Assembly: GCF_964340395.1 (NCBI RefSeq)
Contig: NC_135562.1
Span: forward strand, 23,146,173-23,210,172
DNA: 64,000 nucleotides
DNA from: Glandiceps talaboti
Lineage: Eukaryota; Hemichordata; Enteropneusta; Spengelidae
Direction: 5' to 3'
The notes beneath the pieces were generated by a model. It was given only the letters and a program-made list of their open reading frames with translations, had not been told where the DNA came from and ran no database searches. This document shows, piece by piece, positions 1 to 11,219 of this stretch (positions are counted from its first letter, which is position 1; each line of letters begins with the position of its first letter). Position numbers and translations under genes: made by a program.

Positions 1-1340
1 ACGGAAAAAGGCTCGTTATTTCTTTTCAGTTTCCAAATGTGTTTTGGTAGTTCTGTGCTGTTTTCGCGTTTTTCATGTTTGAATGACTGTTTGTGCAAAA
101 GTGACGAGTAATACAGTCCTGAAAACTGTCGTAAGTGGTCCTGGATGGTAATTTCTCATGAGATGACGGGAACATAGGAACGTCAATTCGGAACTTAGTG
201 GCTTTACCAAACATGCGTGATTTGAACTTTCTGTTGGAAACCAACAGGGGTGACATGCTGTCCTGAACAATTACCTAGAAAGTGGATATAGCTGGTGAAT
301 CTTGTCTTCCCAAATGTGACTTTCAAGTATTTATGCCATCTGGGCTTGAATGGTCTTCATCAGCAAACCACGAGTCCGGTGATGGTATCGGTTGTTAGAT
401 TTGATGAAGATGTAGCAGCTATAGAAAACTCTCGTATTAGAGTATTTTAAAAATGCTGCTAGGACTATGATAGATAAGAGTGCAAAAGTAAAGAGCAATA
501 CAGTCCTAATAGCACTATACTATACTGTACATTCAAATCATACACACTATAGCACTATACTGTACATTCAAATTCTAGATGCTTGTTTTGATTCTAGTGT
601 ATGGTATTAATTACAATATCAATATCATGTACTGCATGACAGTTTCAAGTATAACCAATATATTTGCATAATATTAAATAGACCGATTTCGTTGGTTTCC
701 ATAGTTACGGTTTCCATGACACAGTAATTCGTTACGCTTTAACTTAGGAAAGTGCCCAGCAGAAGCCGTGACATTTTGGCTTATCAATGTTGTTCAATAG
801 TACTTATCTCTATTCATATAATATTAAACGTGCCAGCTAAGTATCCAGGGATATTCCTATTTCCATATCTAATATGGTTTATCCCGACGATGCGGTTTAA
901 TTTCCATATAATCTTTCTTATATAAATCCTGGAGTCTTCCGTATAACAATGCTAAGGGTGTCCACATATTATATATAAGTTGACAGGGAGCGTTTAATTC
1001 CGTAAAGGTAGCTTGTCTTAATTTATATCAGGACCGTCAAAGTAGTTATACTGCGTTTTGTATTAGTCGACCAATCATGACTACCAGATGTAATAACCAA
1101 TCATGACGTAGCTATGAATAAGGAGAGTGATGTCATCGTTGGAAAGTACGGTGAATAGTAAATAACTAATAATACAGAGACACACTTGGAGTCCACCTAT
1201 AGTAGGGTTTTAAAATGGCATTTCTTTATAATAGTGAAATCTTGATATTCGTAATTGCTAGTAGTACACACACAGTTTGTGATGAAAAGTGCGAATTACT
1301 TTGAATCTAAAGCGAGTCAAACTCCTTTCTGTCATATCAC
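1..1340. other. Non-coding, mostly unique AT-rich DNA
   Basis: No convincing exon, RNA gene or mobile element is visible here. Short open frames near 26-270 on the minus strand overlap in two frames and show no recognisable domain. The sequence at 489-570 contains a short direct duplication (actatactgtacattcaaat-like). It may be intergenic DNA or an upstream intron of the FAXC-like gene that is read on the plus strand further right. Confidence 0.5.
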
Positions 1341-1344
1341 ATGG

Positions 1345-1620
1345 CATAACATGATATCACATGACATAACATATCAATAACATCACATCACATGATATCA
1401 TAATCATAATCATATCATATCATATTATATCACATCACATCATATCATATCATATCATATCATATTATATCACATCATATCACATCACATCACATCACAT
1501 CATATCATATCATATTATATCACATCACATCATATCACATCACATCACATCACATCACATCATATCATATCATATCATATCACATCATATCACATCACAT
1601 CATATCATATATCATATTAC
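1345..1620. repeat. Pentamer satellite (ATCAY)n
   Basis: An imperfect array of catat/cacat/atcac five-base units starts after position 1340 and runs to about 1620. CATAT and CACAT variants alternate in irregular blocks. This is a simple-sequence microsatellite with transition variants (C/T) at one position of the unit. No coding potential is visible. Confidence 0.85.
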
Positions 1621-2650
1621 AGTGTTTATGTATCTATCCCTTTATTTGGGAATTCAAATTCTAATACAAACTATAAACGAGAGTGTAACAAAAAGTGTTT
1701 CCTTGTTCATTGATGTCAGATGTTTGGTTTGGAAGTTATTGTACTTGTAAAAACAATTTCAGCATCCATATTTATTTGTGTGTACATCAACGATATGTGA
1801 TTTGCATATTGGTAAGTGTTGGGATTATAGCCGTCGTAGAAAGTTTTTAATGACTAGTGTGTTTGTCGCCTCTATCGCCAACGTTCGTCAATTTGTTAGT
1901 TTGTAATTGATGGCTTAGGTGACTGCATCCGACTATTTAACATGCATTGAAGATCATCAGGAAACCCATAGCACTGTAACTCATGGCAGTAAAATGGACG
2001 AGGCCATGACAAGCCAATTGATTAGCTCGGAAAGGCAAGTAATAAAAGGTAAAGGAAAGGGGGCCAGGAAGGGATATTTATTTCTGGATATTCTATTCCG
2101 TATAATATAGACGGTTGATCTGTCGATGAAAACTATATAAAAAAAAAGTGACGTGTGAGTTATTGAATTGATTTGTATATATTACGGTTAAAGTATTAAA
2201 GAAAGTTGATTAACAATATAGTAGCAATATCTGGTGTGTTGCCACGGAAACTGTTTTTCCCCGTCACATCTCGTGCCTGAAAGGCGTATGGTAATATTGT
2301 GTACAGAGAAGAAACAGCCACACCCTAACAAGTGAATATAATTAGTGAAACAAGCCACTTCGTCCTTATGTCATCAGCGTTAAGATTTTAATTGACATAA
2401 TAACTGAATATGACTTGTGTCCCGTCATTTGTTAGAAACTGTAAGACACACAAGCTTACAGATTTCTTGTGCTATAGCTATTATGGTAAAAATAATCAAG
2501 TGAATCAACCATTATTCATTCAGCCGGCATAATAGCAAGTCTTAGTCAATATATTGAAACCGGAAGATATGTTCATTGGTGATTAAGATTGATTGCTTAC
2601 ATCGATGATAAATGATTTAATTTAGTATTATTCAAACTGCTCTGTACCAG
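1621..2650. other. Non-coding unique DNA
   Basis: Apparently single-copy AT-rich sequence. A plus-strand open frame at 1919-2110 (63 codons) has no recognisable domain and no supporting splice context. The string tattg|gtaagt at about 1807-1817 looks like an exon end of the FAXC type but is preceded by an in-frame stop, so I did not call it. Confidence 0.4.
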
Positions 2651-2660
2651 CAATGACAAA

Positions 2661-2696
2661 ACATACATACATACATACATACATACATACATACAT

Positions 2697-2757
<61 letters not shown>

Positions 2758-2857
2758 TACATACATACATACATGATACATACATACATACATACATACA
2801 TACATACATACATACATACATACATACATGCATGCATGCATGCATGCATGCACGCAT

Positions 2858-2895
<38 letters not shown>

Positions 2896-2956
2896 ACATA
2901 CATACATACATACATACATACATACATACATACATACATACATACATACATACATA
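2661..2956. repeat. Compound microsatellite (CATA)n(CA)n(CATA)n(CATG)n(CA)n(CATA)n
   Basis: Tetranucleotide CATA blocks alternate with CA dinucleotide blocks and a short CATG block near 2828-2850. Every reading frame on both strands is open because the repeat lacks stops, which explains the overlapping open frames here. They are not genes. Confidence 0.95.
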
Positions 2957-3002
2957 CTGTATTGCAGATTACTAAGATTTAATGAGTCGGAATGAGCCAA
3001 AC

Positions 3003-3051
3003 AAACACACACACACACACACGCACGCACGCACGCACGCACACGCGCGCG
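3003..3051. repeat. (CA)n(CGCA)n microsatellite
   Basis: A short run of CA repeats passes into ACGC/GCGC repeats and ends at about 3051. It is a separate tract from the larger compound microsatellite about 50 bases to its left. Confidence 0.9.
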
Positions 3052-3965
3052 CCAATTTAAGCGCTAGTGTAAGCCATTAAAACAGAAATCACTATAAATA
3101 CACTAAAATGAACAGCTTCGAACGATGTACAAATTCCTTGATGTTGACTGTATCACCTGTACGCCTTGCCATTCTACTTCAAGTTACACTACAACAAGAA
3201 AAGTTAAAGGTCATAAAAGTGTCATGTTTTGCCGGCAATGTATGGACAGATCCATGGTCACAAATAACAGATGGTTGGCGTTCAATTGTATTTTAATTCA
3301 ATATGTATTGATGTTGTGCAGCTTTACAATGAACCATAGATTAGGCAGACCATGCAAACCGGAAACACCAAAAACAACAACAGATGATACGTCAATTTCC
3401 ACCTTTGTTTGATAACAAGGACCAATGATTATAACAATTTTCAAGTTGTAGTACAATATGAATGAGATTGTTCTAGACAGTGTTAATTGTATAGGATTAG
3501 ATCATTGTTGGCAACTTGCCAGTGAAATGGACGTAAGCCATATTGATAGATGTGTTACAGTAGTTCTTTGTTCTAAAGTCTGTTCAGCTGTTCTGGGGCG
3601 ATTGCTAAAGCTGACGAGTACAACACACACAGAACACTGTGGTGGATACATCAAAACCACGTGTTTACTTACAACAATGTTTCGTCTCTGGATTTACCAA
3701 GGCGACGAATATACCGGCACAGCCAATTTATGATGATTACCAATTAAAATTGAAATTAGTCAATTTATTTCTATCGACCATGGATGATGAAAGTACTTTC
3801 ATAATTGGGCCCGGTTCTTTTCTAAAAAAAAAACACTGGGTTTCCTTTCAACGAACACTACTTCATTGTCACGGTCAATTCTGTTTCATATTTGTTGGTT
3901 TTCTTCCTAGGTAGTTGTGGACCTTGAAAGCCGTCTTATTTTCTATCTTTTCAATATACATATTT
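3052..3965. other. Non-coding unique DNA with unassigned open frames
   Basis: Several plus-strand open frames of 60-95 codons overlap between 3108 and 3914. None shows a recognisable domain, and they do not join into a longer product. The interval may be intronic or intergenic. The FAXC-like gene's missing 5' exons were looked for here and not found. Confidence 0.4.
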
Positions 3966-3969
3966 CTAT

Positions 3970-4805
3970 TAGGATATTCATAGTTGGTGGAGGGTCTATG
4001 GCCTATTTCATAGTTGGTGGAGGGTCTTTGGCCTATTTCATAGTTAGTGGAGGGTCTATGGCCTATTTCATTGTAGTGGAGGGTCTATGGCCTATTTCAT
4101 AGTTAGTGGAGGGTCTATGGCCTATTTCATTGTAGTGGAGGGTCTATGGCCTATTTCATAGTTAGTGGAGGGTCTATGGCCTATTTCATTGTAGTGGAGG
4201 GTCTATGGCCTATTTCATAGTTAGTGGAGGGTCTATGGCCTATTTCATTGTAGTGGGGGGTCTATGGCCTATTTCATAGTTAGTGGAGGGTCTATGGTCT
4301 ATTTCATTGTAGTGGAGGGTCTATGGCCTATTTCATAGTTAGTGGAGGGTCTTTGGTCTATTTCATAGTTAGTGGAGGGTCTATGGTCTATTTCATAGTA
4401 GCGGAGGGTCTATGGCCTATTTCATAGTTAGTGGAGGGTCTTTGGTCTATTTCATAGTTAGTGGAGGGTCTATGGTCTATTTCATTGTAGTGGAGGGTCT
4501 ATGGCCTATTTCATTGTAGTGGAGGGTCTATGGCCTATTTCATTGTAGTGGAGGGTCTATGGCCTATTTCATTGTAGTGGGGGGTCTATGGCCTATTTCA
4601 TTGTAGTGGAGGGTCTATGGCCTATTTCATTGTAGTGGAGGGTCTATGGCCTATTTCATTGTAGTGGAGGGTCTATGGCCTATTTCATTGTAGTGGAGGG
4701 TCTATGGCCTATTTCATTGTAGCGGAGGGTCTATGGCCTATTTCATAGTTGGTGGAGGGTCTATGGCCTATTTCATTGTAGTGGAGGGTCTATGGCCTAT
4801 TTCAT
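3970..4805 (+). repeat. Minisatellite, 29/30-bp unit (TGGAGGGTCTATGGCC core)
   Basis: About 28 tandem units share the core gtggagggtctatggcctat. Two unit versions exist, one with catagttagtgg and one with cattgtagtgg, differing by one base in length. They alternate strictly in the left half and become uniform (the cattgtagtgg version) in the right half at about 4490-4740. This indicates at least two rounds of expansion, first of a dimer and then of a monomer. Confidence 0.9.
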
Positions 4806-4869
4806 ATCTTTAGTACACTTTACGTACCCAAATAGAATTGTCAATTTACTATACGGTTGTAATAAAGCT

Positions 4870-5232
4870 ATATCTTATCTTATCTTATCTTATCTTGTCT
4901 TGTCTTGTCTTGTCTTGTCTTGTCTTGTCTTGTCTTGTCTTGTCTTGTCTTGTCTTGTCTTGTCTTGTCTTGTCTTGTCTTGTCTTGTCTTATCTTATCT
5001 TTATCTTATCTTATCTTATCTTTATCTTATCTTTATCTTATCTTATCTTGTCTTACCTTACCTTATCTTATCTTGTCTTGTCTTGTCTTGTCTTATCTTA
5101 TCTTTATCTTATCTTTATCTTATCTTATCTTACCTTATCTTATCTTGTCTTATCTTATCTTATCTTATCTTATCTTATCTTAGCTTTATCTTATCTTATC
5201 TTATCTTATCTTATCTTATCTTATCTTATCTT
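4870..5232 (+). repeat. Pentamer microsatellite (TCTTG)n/(TCTTA)n
   Basis: A five-base TCTTR array contains a homogeneous TCTTG block at about 4895-4990. It is followed by mixed TCTTA, TCTTTA and CCTTA units to 5232. All three plus frames are open (Leu/Ser/Cys/Tyr-rich), which is an artefact of the repeat. It starts about 65 bases after the preceding minisatellite ends. Confidence 0.93.
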
Positions 5233-6285
5233 TTCTCATCTACTCCAATTATCGTCTATATACGTCAATATCATAATTTATTACGATCTTAAATGTATCA
5301 TAGGTTACGAGTGTCTGTGCACGCCCTGCAGTTATCATTATTCGTCATAGAACACATGGTAATTGTAATTAATGGCTATATATTTATACTTTGGAAGATA
5401 GTGTACAGCCATAATATCACCATCGTCAGCCAACTACGTCACTTTGATTTTCAAATGATGACGTCATTGTTGGTACGTGCTTAGCTCATCAATGACGTCA
5501 TCTTGATGGTTTAGTCAGTTCACTTAATTTACATTTGTATTACCCAACGGTTTCTGATGTATCCTCATCACTGTATTTGTGGTTTAAAGGCCCGTTATTC
5601 AATCTCTTGTTCTCGCGTTAGTGTTATCTTATCAGTGGAGCCATAAGTACCAAATAGGATTAAACATTTTTGTATATTATGTCTCGGACATGATATACTT
5701 GTCTGAGCATGTGTTCAAGATCGAATTTATCCATCATATTTACAAACACTGACCAAATGCTTTCTTGAAATTGTGTAAGGGTTCAAACATGGTTTGAAAA
5801 TATTTTTTGTTGCTCCCTCCAAAGAGTCTGCATACAGTTGGTGGGAAAAGTATGACCCACAAAAGATGAAAGCTGACCTTTAACCCCAATGTAACCTCTT
5901 GTACAAGACTGTGAATTGTTGAGTCACGTTAAATATATAGCTATACAATATCTTGTTCATACATTAGTTAACAAGTCCTTACTTCATATATGTATGACCT
6001 ATAATCTATGATTATCTATCTGTGTCAAAGCATGTCATGGAGAGAGAACACGATCTACATGTTATATTGTGATACATACAACTCAAGAACTCTTCAGTGC
6101 AATTACTTTATATCGCTTATTTGCTCTGTTTTCGTGTCGCTGTGAAACTTTTAAAGCCTTTTTTAAAATATAAGTTATGAAAATGTAATAATATTGCATT
6201 AAGTAAACTACTAAAGATACCTTCGATGAATTATAAAACATTTAATATTCTATTGTTTTGTTCTTAGTAATATGACATTGTATAT
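5233..6285. other. Unique DNA with two CRE-like palindromes
   Basis: No coding exon was recognised. Two perfect TGACGTCA palindromes (cAMP-response-element consensus) lie 34 bases apart at 5459-5466 and 5493-5500. A third partial site, ctacgtcac, is at about 5434. Whether they act as enhancer or promoter elements cannot be told from sequence alone. Confidence 0.45.
5459..5500. promoter_or_regulatory. Pair of TGACGTCA (CRE/ATF-like) sites
   Basis: Two exact copies of the palindromic octamer TGACGTCA sit 34 bases apart in otherwise unique sequence. The octamer is the classical CREB/ATF binding consensus. No TATA box or transcript start is evident nearby, so function is inferred only from motif identity. 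Confidence 0.3.
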
Positions 6286-8385
6286 CACATGTCACTATAG
6301 TAAAACAACACTTACCACAACGTCACTATAGTAAAACAACACTTACCACACCCTTACTGTAATGTCACTATAGTAAAACAACACTTACCACACCCTTACT
6401 GTAATGTCACTATAGTAAAACAACACTTACCACACCCTTACTGTAACGTCACTATAGTAAAACAACACTTACCACACCCTTACTGTAACGTCACTATAGT
6501 AAAACAACACTTACCATACCCTTACTGTAACGTCACTATAGTAAAACAACACTTACCACACCCTTACTGTAACGTCACTATAGTAAAACAACACTTACCA
6601 CACCCTTACTGTAACGTCACTATAGTAAAACAACACTTACCACACCCTTACTGTAACGTCACTATAGTAAAACAACACTTACCACACCCTTACTGTAATG
6701 TCACTATAGTAAAACAACACTTACCACACCCTTACTGTAATGTCACTATAGTAAAACAACACTTACCACACCCTTACTGTAATGTCACTATAGTAAAACA
6801 ACACTTACCACACCCTTACTGTAATGTCACTATAGTAAAACAACACTTGCCACACCCTTACTGTAACGTCACTATAGTAAAACAACACTTACCACACCCT
6901 TACTGTAACGTCACTATAGTAAAACAACACTTACCATACCCTTACTGTAATGTCACTATAGTAAAACAACACTTACCACACCCTTACTGTAATGTCACTA
7001 TAGTAAAACAACACTTACCACACCCTTACTGTAATGTCACTATAGTAAAACAACACTTACCACACCCTTACTGTAATGTCACTATAGTAAAACAACACTT
7101 ACCACACCCTTACTGTAATGTCACTATAGTAAAACAACACTTACCACACCCTTACTGTAACGTCACTATAGTAAAACAACACTTACCATACCCTTACTGT
7201 AATGTCACTATAGTAAAACAACACTTACCACACCCTTACTGTAATGTCACTATAGTAAAACAACACTTACCACACCCTTACTGTAATGTCACTATAGTAA
7301 AACAACACTTACCATACCCTTACTGTAATGTCACTATAGTAAAACAACACTTACCACACCCTTACTGTAATGTCACTATAGTAAAACAACACTTACCACA
7401 CCCTTACTGTAACGTCAATATAGTAAAACAACACTTACCACACCCTTACTGTAATGTCACTATAGTAAAACAACACTTACCATACCCTTACTGTAATGTC
7501 ACTATAGTAAAACAACACTTACCATACCCTTACTGTAATGTCACTATAGTAAAACAACACTTACTATACCCTTACTGTAACGTCACTATAGTAAAACAAC
7601 ACTTACCACACCCTTACTGTAATGTCACTATAGTAAAACAACACTTACCATACCCTTACTGTAATGTCACTATAGTAAAACAACACTTACCACACCCTTA
7701 CTGTAATGTCACTATAGTAAAACAACACTTACCATACCCTTACTGTAATGTCACTATAGTAAAACAACACTTACCACACCCTTACTGTAACGTCACTATA
7801 GTAAAACAACACTTACCACACCCTTACTGTAATGTCACTATAGTAAAACAACACTTACTATACCCTTACTGTAACGTCACTATAGTAAAACAACACTTAC
7901 CATACCCTTACTGTAATGTCACTATAGTAAAACAACACTTACCACACCCTTACTGTAATGTCACTATAGTAAAACAACACTTACCATACCCTTACTGTAA
8001 TGTCACTATAGTAAAACAACACTTACCACACCCTTACTGTAACGTCACTATAGTAAAACAACACTTACCACACCCTTACTGTAATGTCACTATAGTAAAA
8101 CAACACTTACCACACCCTTACTGTAATGTCACTATAGTAAAACAACACTTACCATACCCTTACTGTAATGTCACTATAGTAAAACAACACTTACCACACC
8201 CTTACTGTAACGTCACTATAGTAAAACAACACTTACCACACCCTTACTGTAATGTCACTATAGTAAAACAACACTTACCACACCCTTACTGTAATGTCAC
8301 TATAGTAAAACAACACTTACCACACCCTTACTGTAATGTCACTATAGTAAAACAACACTTACCATACCCTTACTGTAATGTCAAT
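6286..8385 (+). repeat. Minisatellite, 42-bp unit, about 50 copies (FAXC-like intron)
   Basis: The unit reads cccttactgtaaygtcacta followed by tagtaaaacaacacttacca and ca or ta. About 50 copies run with almost no length variation. Variation is confined to a few C/T transitions (aatgtc/aacgtc, ccacac/ccatac), suggesting recent homogenisation. Because 42 is a multiple of three and the unit lacks a stop, one frame stays open for 513 codons as a 14-residue repeat. I regard that as an artefact. The array ends 38 bp before the FAXC-like exon at 8423, so it lies in the upstream intron of that gene. Confidence 0.95.
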
Positions 8386-8422
8386 TGACTCTGTTTTGTT
8401 GCTGTGATTTGTTACATTACAG

Positions 8423-8486
8423 GACAATCAACTACCACCGATACATTGCTACATCTGATGAATACTTCAAGAATTCCTTCCCCGCG
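8423..8486 (+). CDS. FAXC: FAXC / metaxin-like protein, internal exon (first one visible)
   Basis: This is a 64-bp internal exon of a failed-axon-connections-like gene. The acceptor is ttacattacag at 8412-8422 and the donor gtaagt starts at 8487. The first base G completes a split codon from the previous exon; if that codon is TGG (Trp) the peptide continues as TINYHRYIATSDEYF and so on. This matches the conserved Tyr-Trp...Arg-Trp region that joins the N-terminal thioredoxin-like part to the GST C-terminal-like part of FAXC/metaxin proteins. It ends in phase 0 (codon GCG) and joins exactly to the exon at 10677. Family knowledge: Drosophila Fax acts in axon development, and vertebrate FAXC is a membrane-associated GST-fold protein. 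The 5' exons with the thioredoxin-like half were not found. Confidence 0.75.
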
Positions 8487-9195
8487 GTAAGTGGTTCCTC
8501 CTCAGTCATGCATCGAAACATTACACTAACTTGTTTCCGATTGTATGGATTGTATTATAAAATGTTACCTTTTGTAACCCGTGGCATTATATCCTGCAAA
8601 GGAGAGTCAACTTCTTATGTGTTTATCAAGTCAAATTCGTCACCATAGTTACACTTAAATAATACAAGGCCTGCACTATAATTCAAGGAAAAATATGAAG
8701 ATTCTAATTGCGTCAGGTTTTTATCAGTTTTTTTATGTTCAATTTTTAATTCGTCAGTTTTTTATGTCCTATTTTTAATAATTCGCCATTTTTAATGTCA
8801 GATTTTTCATTTCATAATGATTTTGTCCGTGATGTCCGTCTGAAGTCCCCTGTCTAAAGTAGGACGGCAAGTACTAAGTATCATAAATAATGGGAACAAG
8901 TCAATTGTCGTCCACCATATTTGGCGGGAGCTATCCCGGGGAGTTATCGTACTACATGTACTGATTTTGCTTAAAGGTCTTGGCATGCATGTGTATATAG
9001 CCTTTTCAGTGAACCTACTTGTAGAATTATCACGTCTCTTCAAACAGTTTCGAATGTAATATGATATTTAATGAACAACAAGTCAAATTGTCTATTGGTT
9101 GACATTTGACCTATTGCCCGACCCGCCATCTGTCATGTCGATGACGCGTCTCATTCTAAATATAAAGAGATGGCAATCAATGTACCATTCTCTAC
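8487..9195 (+). other. Intron of FAXC-like gene, unique part
   Basis: This is the first part of the 2190-bp intron between the exons at 8486 and 10677. The sequence is mostly unique. Three loosely repeated strings of the cagttttttatgtccaattt type occur at about 8715-8800. I see no exon or RNA gene. The open frame at 8807-9043 on the minus strand has no recognisable domain. Confidence 0.6.
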
Positions 9196-9206
9196 AATCT
9201 GTGCTT

Positions 9207-10098
9207 TACGACTAGTATGGAATCAAACATCGCTACAAATACTGGTTTATGACTAGTATGGAATCAAACATCGGTACAAATACTGGTTTTGACTAGTATG
9301 GAATCAAACATCGGTACACATACTGGTTTATGACTAGTATGGAATCAAACATCGGTACACATACTGGTTTATGACTAGTACGGAATCAAACATCGGTACA
9401 AATACTGGTTTATGACTAGTATGGAATCAAACATCGGTACAAATACTGGTTTATGACTAGTATGGAATCAAACATCGGTACAAATACTGGTTTATGACTA
9501 GTATGGAATCAAACATCGGTACACATACTGGTTTATGACTAGTATGGAATCAAACATCGGTACAAATACTGGTTTATGACTAGTATGGAATCAAACATCG
9601 GTACAAATACTGGTTTATGACTAGTATGGAATCAAACATCGTTACAAATACTGGTTTATGACTAGTATGGAATCAAACATCGGTACACATACTGGTTTAT
9701 GACTAGTATGGAATCAAACATCGGTACAAATACTGGTTTATGACTAGTATGGAATCAAACATCGGTACAAATACTGGTTTATGACTAGTATGGAATCAAA
9801 CATCGGTACAAATACTGGTTTATGACTAGTATGGAATCAAACATCGGTACAAATACTGGTTTATGACTAGTATGGAATCCAACATCGCTACACATACTGG
9901 TTTATGACTAGTATGGAATCAAACATCGGTACAAATACTGGTTTTGACTAGTATGGAATCAAACATCGTTACAAATACTGGTTTATGACGAGTATGGAAT
10001 CAAACATCGGTACACATACTGGTTTATGACTAGAATGGAATCAAACATCGGTACACATACTGGTTTATGACAAGTATGGAATCAAACATCGGTACAAA
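9207..10098 (+). repeat. Minisatellite, 41-bp unit, about 22 copies (FAXC-like intron)
   Basis: The unit tgactagtatggaatcaaac followed by atcggtacaaatactggttta repeats about 22 times. Common variants are cacatactgg versus caaatactgg, and two units lack the ta of the linker. Each unit carries an actagt hexamer. The array lies wholly within the intron between the exons ending at 8486 and starting at 10677. The 41-bp period is not a multiple of three, so no long frame is open. Confidence 0.95.
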
Positions 10099-10337
10099 TT
10101 ACTGTAAAACCTTATTGTAAGTCTAATGCATCGTCAGTATTGTTGGCTCATTACATGCGGCATGCTGTTGTTCACGTGGCGCAATGTTGTTTCAGTATAC
10201 TGTATCTGTGTTGTGTATATATTCAGGACCTCTGTAATCTGTTCATGTCAATAAATAAGGTGTTCTATCTAAAATACACCGTCCCTTATAAGGCAAATGA
10301 AGCGTGAATAGTAAATGAACTATTAACATGTCTAAAA

Positions 10338-10452
10338 CTAGTCCTGCTTGCAGACTGTGCACGGGTCTATGATATTACTGACACGACCCTGGAGTGACAA
10401 CTGTCAGAATCGAGTCCCAAATTACTAGTACTCCGTATGCAAGCAGGACTAG
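10338..10452. mobile_element. 115-bp MITE with 15-bp perfect terminal inverted repeats
   Basis: The element starts CTAGTCCTGCTTGCA and ends with the exact reverse complement TGCAAGCAGGACTAG. It is flanked on both sides by the direct repeat TCTAAAA (10331-10337 and 10453-10459). An eighth base C would match if the element is taken to start at TAG. A 7-8-bp target-site duplication with short perfect inverted ends fits a cut-and-paste element; 8 bp would suggest the hAT group. It carries no coding sequence, so it is non-autonomous. It sits in the intron about 225 bp before the next FAXC-like exon. Confidence 0.8.
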
Positions 10453-10676
10453 TCTAAAACTTAAAAGTCCATACCGACTGTGCAGCTACCCTAAGTTTAT
10501 CTATGTAGTTTAGTACAGTAGTGCGTACAATGGTATATTGTTGTTTTATATTATTATATTATTATGTTATATTATTATGTTATTGTTATTTTATTGTTAT
10601 TTTATTGTTTTTTAAAGTTATTTTTACTATTATATTATGGTTCTTTTATTGATATTTTATTGTCATATTTCCACAG

Positions 10677-10815
10677 GCTTTCCGTTGGTTTTTGGTGAAA
10701 ATGGTTCGTAAAAACATCCGTAATAATTTGCAAGCCCATGGCATAGGTCGGCATAGCAAAGAAGAGATCTATCGAATTGGACAAGACGACATGAGAGCCA
10801 TATCTAATTATCTTG
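10677..10815 (+). CDS. FAXC: FAXC / metaxin-like protein, second visible exon
   Basis: This 139-bp exon has acceptor tttccacag at 10668-10676 and donor gtacgt at 10816. It starts in phase 0 with AFRWFLVKMVRKNI and ends after the first base of a Gly codon. It contains the family hallmark HGIGRHSKEEI followed by DDMRAISNYLG. Human FAXC has a corresponding HGHGIGRFSEEEIY segment and Leu-Leu-Gly end (family knowledge recalled, not searched). The split Gly codon is completed exactly by the GT that begins the exon at 15512. An ATG occurs at codon 9, but the open frame continues upstream to the acceptor, so it is not a start. A (TA)n tract begins only 13 bases into the following intron. Confidence 0.9.
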
Positions 10816-10827
10816 GTACGTTCAATG

Positions 10828-10828
<1 letters not shown>

Positions 10829-10897
<69 letters not shown>

Positions 10898-11058
10898 ACA
10901 AAACTATTACGCTCTGCCACTGCGGTATAGAGCACTGTCTTAGCACATTGATACTCACCGAGTTACATACGCTCCTCCTCCAAGTCGAGCACTCTACTCA
11001 ACCAGCTACCAAAACTATATATATATATATATGTCTTAGCAGATTGATACTCACCGAG

Positions 11059-11151
<93 letters not shown>

Positions 11152-11174
11152 TTAGCAGATTGATACTCACCGAG

Positions 11175-11206
<32 letters not shown>
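10829..11206. repeat. (TA)n tracts interleaved with a triplicated 25-bp segment
   Basis: Four TA-dinucleotide tracts (about 10829-10891, 11016-11031, 11060-11147 and 11176-11206) are separated by copies of a segment reading gtcttagcagattgatactc. That segment occurs at about 10937, 11032 and 11147. The first copy is embedded in a longer tRNA-like stretch. The arrangement looks like repeated duplication of a TA-flanked module. All lies in the last visible intron of the FAXC-like gene. Confidence 0.85.
10932..11016 (-). other. tRNA-like sequence, possible SINE relic
   Basis: Read on the minus strand, this stretch begins with an A-box-like ggtagctggttgagtagag. About 50 bases later it has a weaker B-box-like string, cggtgagtatc. 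The spacing would fit a tRNA with a long variable arm or a tRNA-derived SINE head. The acceptor stem is not convincingly paired and the B box is degenerate, so it is unlikely to be an active tRNA gene. A search with a tRNA covariance model would decide. Confidence 0.25.
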
Positions 11207-11209
<3 letters not shown>

Positions 11210-11219
11210 TATCCGAGTA

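Noticed and set aside
1790-1818. Possible upstream FAXC-like exon ending tattg|gtaagt, which would supply the split Trp codon
   Set aside because: An in-frame TGA lies only three codons before the supposed donor and no matching peptide is seen upstream.
6286-8385. CRISPR-like regular repeat array
   Set aside because: There are no unique spacers: the units are contiguous identical repeats, and the sequence is eukaryotic with spliced genes and LINEs.
6847-8388. 513-codon open frame with a 14-residue repeat
   Set aside because: The repeat period is 42 bp and lacks stops in this frame. The array lies in an intron of the FAXC-like gene and shows no coding bias, so it is a by-product of the minisatellite.
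10692-10898. ATG-initiated frame starting MVKMVRKNIRN-like at 10692 running into Ile-Tyr repeats
   Set aside because: The real exon starts at the acceptor at 10677 and ends at the gtacgt donor at 10816. The Ile-Tyr tail is translated (TA)n intron.
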